Below are positions 32,253-32,537 of a stretch of 32,537 nt of DNA, in pieces. Source of the DNA: Desulfobulbus_C sp964551175 (GTDB lineage Bacteria; Desulfobacterota; Desulfobulbia; Desulfobulbales; Desulfobulbaceae); the NCBI GenBank assembly GCA_964551175.1, contig CAZKBZ010000026.1:1-32537 (forward strand), written 5' to 3'. The notes under the pieces are model-generated. The model made no database searches, was not told the DNA's origin, and worked only from the letters and a program-made list of their open reading frames with translations. Each line of letters begins with the position of its first letter. The stretch's first letter is position 1. The translations under genes and the position numbers were made by a program.

Positions 32253-32519
32253 TGATTGAAATCTCCGGATGAATAAGTATGGTCAGATATAAGATAAAAA
32301 TTTCTTTATTGCCTGTTTCCTTAATTAAAGATATAAGCAGGGGATAATATTACTGAAGTCGGACGGATAAAAGCATAGGTAACTACTTTATTGCAAGGTA
32401 AATAGTTTACATTATTGATAGGCTTACCACGGCTTGCACAATTTGTTAACCTTTTTTGATCCGGGAAAAGTTCTTTTCTGGATTATGGAAATGGATCCTG
32501 ACCTGTATATGGAGGAACT
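32253..32519. other. Divergent promoter region with leader motif copy C
   Basis: No gene inside. At 32376-32404 the - strand has TTTACCTTGCAATAAAGTAG, similar to leader copies A and B, with flanking short inverted repeats (GTAACTA/TAGTTTAC). Being about 125 nt upstream of the dikinase-like ATG it could lie in the leader or the promoter. The region must also drive the + strand gene starting at 32520. Confidence 0.5.
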
Positions 32520-32537
32520 ATGATTTATGATACATTG
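32520..32537 (+). CDS. Start of a + strand gene, cut off by the window end
   Basis: GGAGGAACT directly precedes an ATG at 32520, an excellent ribosome-binding site, and the frame MIYDTL stays open to the window end. The six residues recall the start of YhcH/YjgK/YiaL proteins, but this is far too short to assign. Confidence 0.5.

Overview
The window reads as Gram-negative, most likely from the Desulfobacterota (old Deltaproteobacteria, Desulfobulbales-like). This rests on lipoboxes, outer-membrane barrels ending in an aromatic residue, periplasmic lysozyme inhibitors and an Npt1-type translocase. The taxonomic guess is weak because no rRNA or housekeeping marker is present. No tRNA, rRNA, CRISPR array, transposase or phage gene was found.

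Layout. 277-3993 (+) holds two membrane transporters: a dicarboxylate/amino-acid symporter fused to its own solute-binding domain, and an ATP/ADP-translocase-like carrier. They are separated by a nested palindrome, and a bidirectional terminator near 4.2 kb closes the pair. 4281-14127 (-) is a long run of exported or membrane proteins: a zinc metalloprotease, a PAN-domain protein, a membrane-anchored protein, a beta-lactamase/amidase fusion, small secreted proteins, a CPBP membrane protease, a PliI lysozyme inhibitor and a lipoprotein. The first 7 kb of this run looks clearly GC-richer than the rest. 14280-15182 (+) encodes an XRE-type regulator and is followed by a 109-bp palindromic element. 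15477-32252 (-) is a second long run: DUF805, a metallophosphoesterase coupled to a possible secreted kinase-like protein, a heptad-like repeat lipoprotein, two outer-membrane barrels, a tandem PAN lipoprotein broken by a 100-N assembly gap, an LprI-MliC lysozyme inhibitor, a solute-binding lipoprotein, a DUF3011 protein, and finally a four-gene cell-wall cluster. A new + strand gene starts at 32520 and runs off the end.

Most notable system. At 24786-32252 an exported protein with the domain order of plant glucan water dikinase (phosphohistidine swivel, then PEP-synthase-type ATP-grasp) overlaps by ATGA with a large YkuD-type L,D-transpeptidase. A second YkuD paralogue follows, overlapping by ATGA with a class-A beta-lactamase-like serine hydrolase. 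An ATP-grasp phosphotransferase with a signal peptide beside cell-wall cross-linking enzymes is unexpected. Its substrate and phosphoryl donor are unknown.

Regulation. Several sequence elements recur in front of the - strand envelope genes: a 67-bp element at 14197 and 23360, and a hairpin motif at 24401, 27450 and, more weakly, 32376. A 13-bp inverted repeat covers the ribosome-binding site of the LprI-MliC gene, which suggests translational coupling. Envelope and peptidoglycan defence is the common theme: at least two lysozyme inhibitors, two penicillin-recognising serine hydrolases, two L,D-transpeptidases, and many lipoproteins and barrels.
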